The position numbers were made by a program, and so were the translations under genes. Below the pieces are notes generated by a model that saw only the letters and a list, made by a program, of their open reading frames with translations, was not told the origin of the DNA and searched no databases. This document shows positions 13,663-14,705 of a DNA stretch of 14,705 bases, piece after piece. This stretch comes from Oscillospiraceae bacterium (GTDB lineage Bacteria > Bacillota > Clostridia > Oscillospirales > Oscillospiraceae). How positions within the stretch are numbered: the stretch's first letter is position 1; each line of letters starts with the position of its first letter. Where the stretch lies: assembly GCA_016295225.1 (NCBI GenBank), contig JAEDLP010000038.1, positions 1 through 14,705 of the forward strand, in the 5' to 3' direction.

Positions 13663-14705
13663 ATGAAAAAGAAACTCTTACAACTCACCCTGGCGCTGAC
13701 TCTTTCCCTCAGCTTGATCGTTCCGGCGTCCGCCCATGGGCGCCACTTCTCGGACCATACCACCATCCATCATAAGAATGCTGTGTCCCGATGTGTGGAT
13801 CTCTCCATTCTCAACGGCTACACCGACGGCAGCTTCCGCCCCAACGATGCGGTCACCCGGGCGGAATTCTGCAAAATCATGTCCGTCACAGTCAACGGCG
13901 GAAAGGCCCCCGCATGCGTACCGGGCGGGACATTCTTCTCCGATGTGAGCAGCAGTGCCTGGTATCGGGATCATGTAGCCTACTGCAGTTCCATCGGCCT
14001 GATCAACGGGGTTGGGAACGGCTGCTTTGCCCCCACGGGCAATGTGACCGGCATGCAGGCGGCCAAAATGCTGCTGGTCGCCATGGGGTATGACGGGAAC
14101 CGGTACTGCTTTACCGGCCCAAACTGGGCATACAACGTGAACCGCTGGGCGGAAAAGGAGAATCTCTTCCGAAATCTGACCGGCTTGAACAAGGATGCAG
14201 CCCTATCCAGAGACGACACCGCCCAGATGCTCGTCAACGCCATGGATGAGGACCCGGACCTCTACGGCAGCAAGCAAGACAGCGGCGTCCTCTTCCTCCC
14301 CGTCACAGTCACCCAGAAAAATATTGTCTACCCCATCCCGGGAAGATCCTACGCATATACCCTCCACTATGATCTGGTGTCTGTCCAGGACAGCGGCACC
14401 GTTGCCCAGGCCATCAACCGAACGATCTATCAGGACTTCGCTGCCTTTTCCCATGGGGCCGGACGCCACGAGCTGCTGGGGAAATGGCTTGGCTGGTCAG
14501 CCCAGGAGACCGAGCCTTATCCCGAATCCTTTTTCCCTGCCGAGGTGTCCGCAGAAGTGGTCTATCAGCAAAACGGGGTCCTGAGTATCCTGTTCCAGTC
14601 CCACTATATTTACGACCATTTTTCCAGCTATGGCATGACCTTTGATCTGAAGACCGGCCAGCTTCTGACCGCCGAAACCTTCTCCGATCTGACGGAGGCC
14701 CAGCT
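13663..14705 (+). CDS. Secreted SLH-domain protein with probable DUF3298 (RsiV-like) region, partial at window end
   Basis: The first 347 residues of an exported protein whose frame is open to the end of the window. ATG 13663 follows AGGAGG with 7-nt spacing. Residues 1-24 are a signal peptide (KKK, hydrophobic core, ASA before the cut). SLH motifs follow: a good one at about 28-75 (ILNGYTDGSFRPNDAVTRAEF), a degenerate second at about 91-143 (LINGVGNGCFAPTGNVTG lacks the TRAE signature), and a very degenerate third at about 155-195. SLH triplets anchor proteins to secondary cell-wall polymer. From about 209 a different domain begins; VVYQQNGVLSILFQSHYIYD and FDLKTGQLLTAETF (327-340) resemble DUF3298/RsiV, the extracellular domain type of some anti-sigma factors and peptidoglycan-linked proteins. 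Six cysteines (44, 70, 85, 108, 121, 149) sit in the SLH part, unusual for an exported Firmicute protein. It starts 33 bp after the aldolase, perhaps co-transcribed, with no evident functional link. Confidence 0.8.
   Translation, partial: MKKKLLQLTLALTLSLSLIVPASAHGRHFSDHTTIHHKNAVSRCVDLSILNGYTDGSFRPNDAVTRAEFCKIMSVTVNGGKAPACVPGGTFFSDVSSSAWYRDHVAYCSSIGLINGVGNGCFAPTGNVTGMQAAKMLLVAMGYDGNRYCFTGPNWAYNVNRWAEKENLFRNLTGLNKDAALSRDDTAQMLVNAMDEDPDLYGSKQDSGVLFLPVTVTQKNIVYPIPGRSYAYTLHYDLVSVQDSGTVAQAINRTIYQDFAAFSHGAGRHELLGKWLGWSAQETEPYPESFFPAEVSAEVVYQQNGVLSILFQSHYIYDHFSSYGMTFDLKTGQLLTAETFSDLTEAQ

Overview
The window looks like chromosomal core-metabolism DNA from an anaerobic, fairly GC-rich Firmicute. Strong AGGAGG-type ribosome binding sites, AT-rich intergenic DNA, consensus sigma-A promoters, heavy use of G/C-ending codons, alanine/glycine:sodium symporters, a MocR-type regulator and an SLH-domain surface protein together suggest Clostridia, perhaps the Oscillospirales (Flavonifractor/Intestinimonas-like). 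The placement is inference; no rRNA or marker gene is present. I see no tRNA, rRNA, CRISPR array, transposase, phage gene or integration site.

Left arm (1-5967, all on the minus strand). In order of transcription: a MocR/GntR-aminotransferase regulator (GTG start at 5967), phosphate acetyltransferase (pta), and two closely related tandem AGCS sodium:alanine/glycine symporters. Each has its own plausible promoter (a -35 and -10 exactly 17 bp apart), and hairpin-plus-U-tract terminators follow pta and the first-transcribed symporter. These therefore look like neighbouring single-gene units, not one operon.

Centre (5968-10142). A 500-bp divergent spacer separates the MocR gene from a full-length, single-chain pyruvate carboxylase on the plus strand. 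The spacer holds a promoter for each gene, a 10-bp tandem direct repeat, and a leader with alternative hairpins ahead of pyc. The carboxylase ends at a strong terminator that faces the terminator of a convergent class III aminotransferase.

Right arm (10143-14705). The minus-strand class III aminotransferase has a structured leader of about 145 nt. A 530-bp spacer separates it from a divergent two-gene plus-strand operon: mtnA (5-methylthioribose-1-phosphate isomerase family) and a class II aldolase, 2 nt apart. The pair matches the core of the 'DHAP shunt', which salvages methylthioadenosine/5'-deoxyadenosine sugars to DHAP plus an aldehyde. A perfect TTACAAT-N4-ATTGTAA palindrome covers the mtnA -10 box. 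A secreted SLH-domain protein with a probable RsiV-like DUF3298 region starts 33 bp after the aldolase and runs off the window.

How the genes may fit together (inference): amino-acid uptake (AGCS), transamination (class III aminotransferase), and pyruvate/acetyl-CoA handling (pyruvate carboxylase, Pta) suit an amino-acid-fermenting gut anaerobe. Nothing here is clearly a new system. The best leads are the mtnA-aldolase cassette with its palindromic operator, the structured aminotransferase leader, the MocR/pyc spacer, and the cysteine-containing SLH protein.
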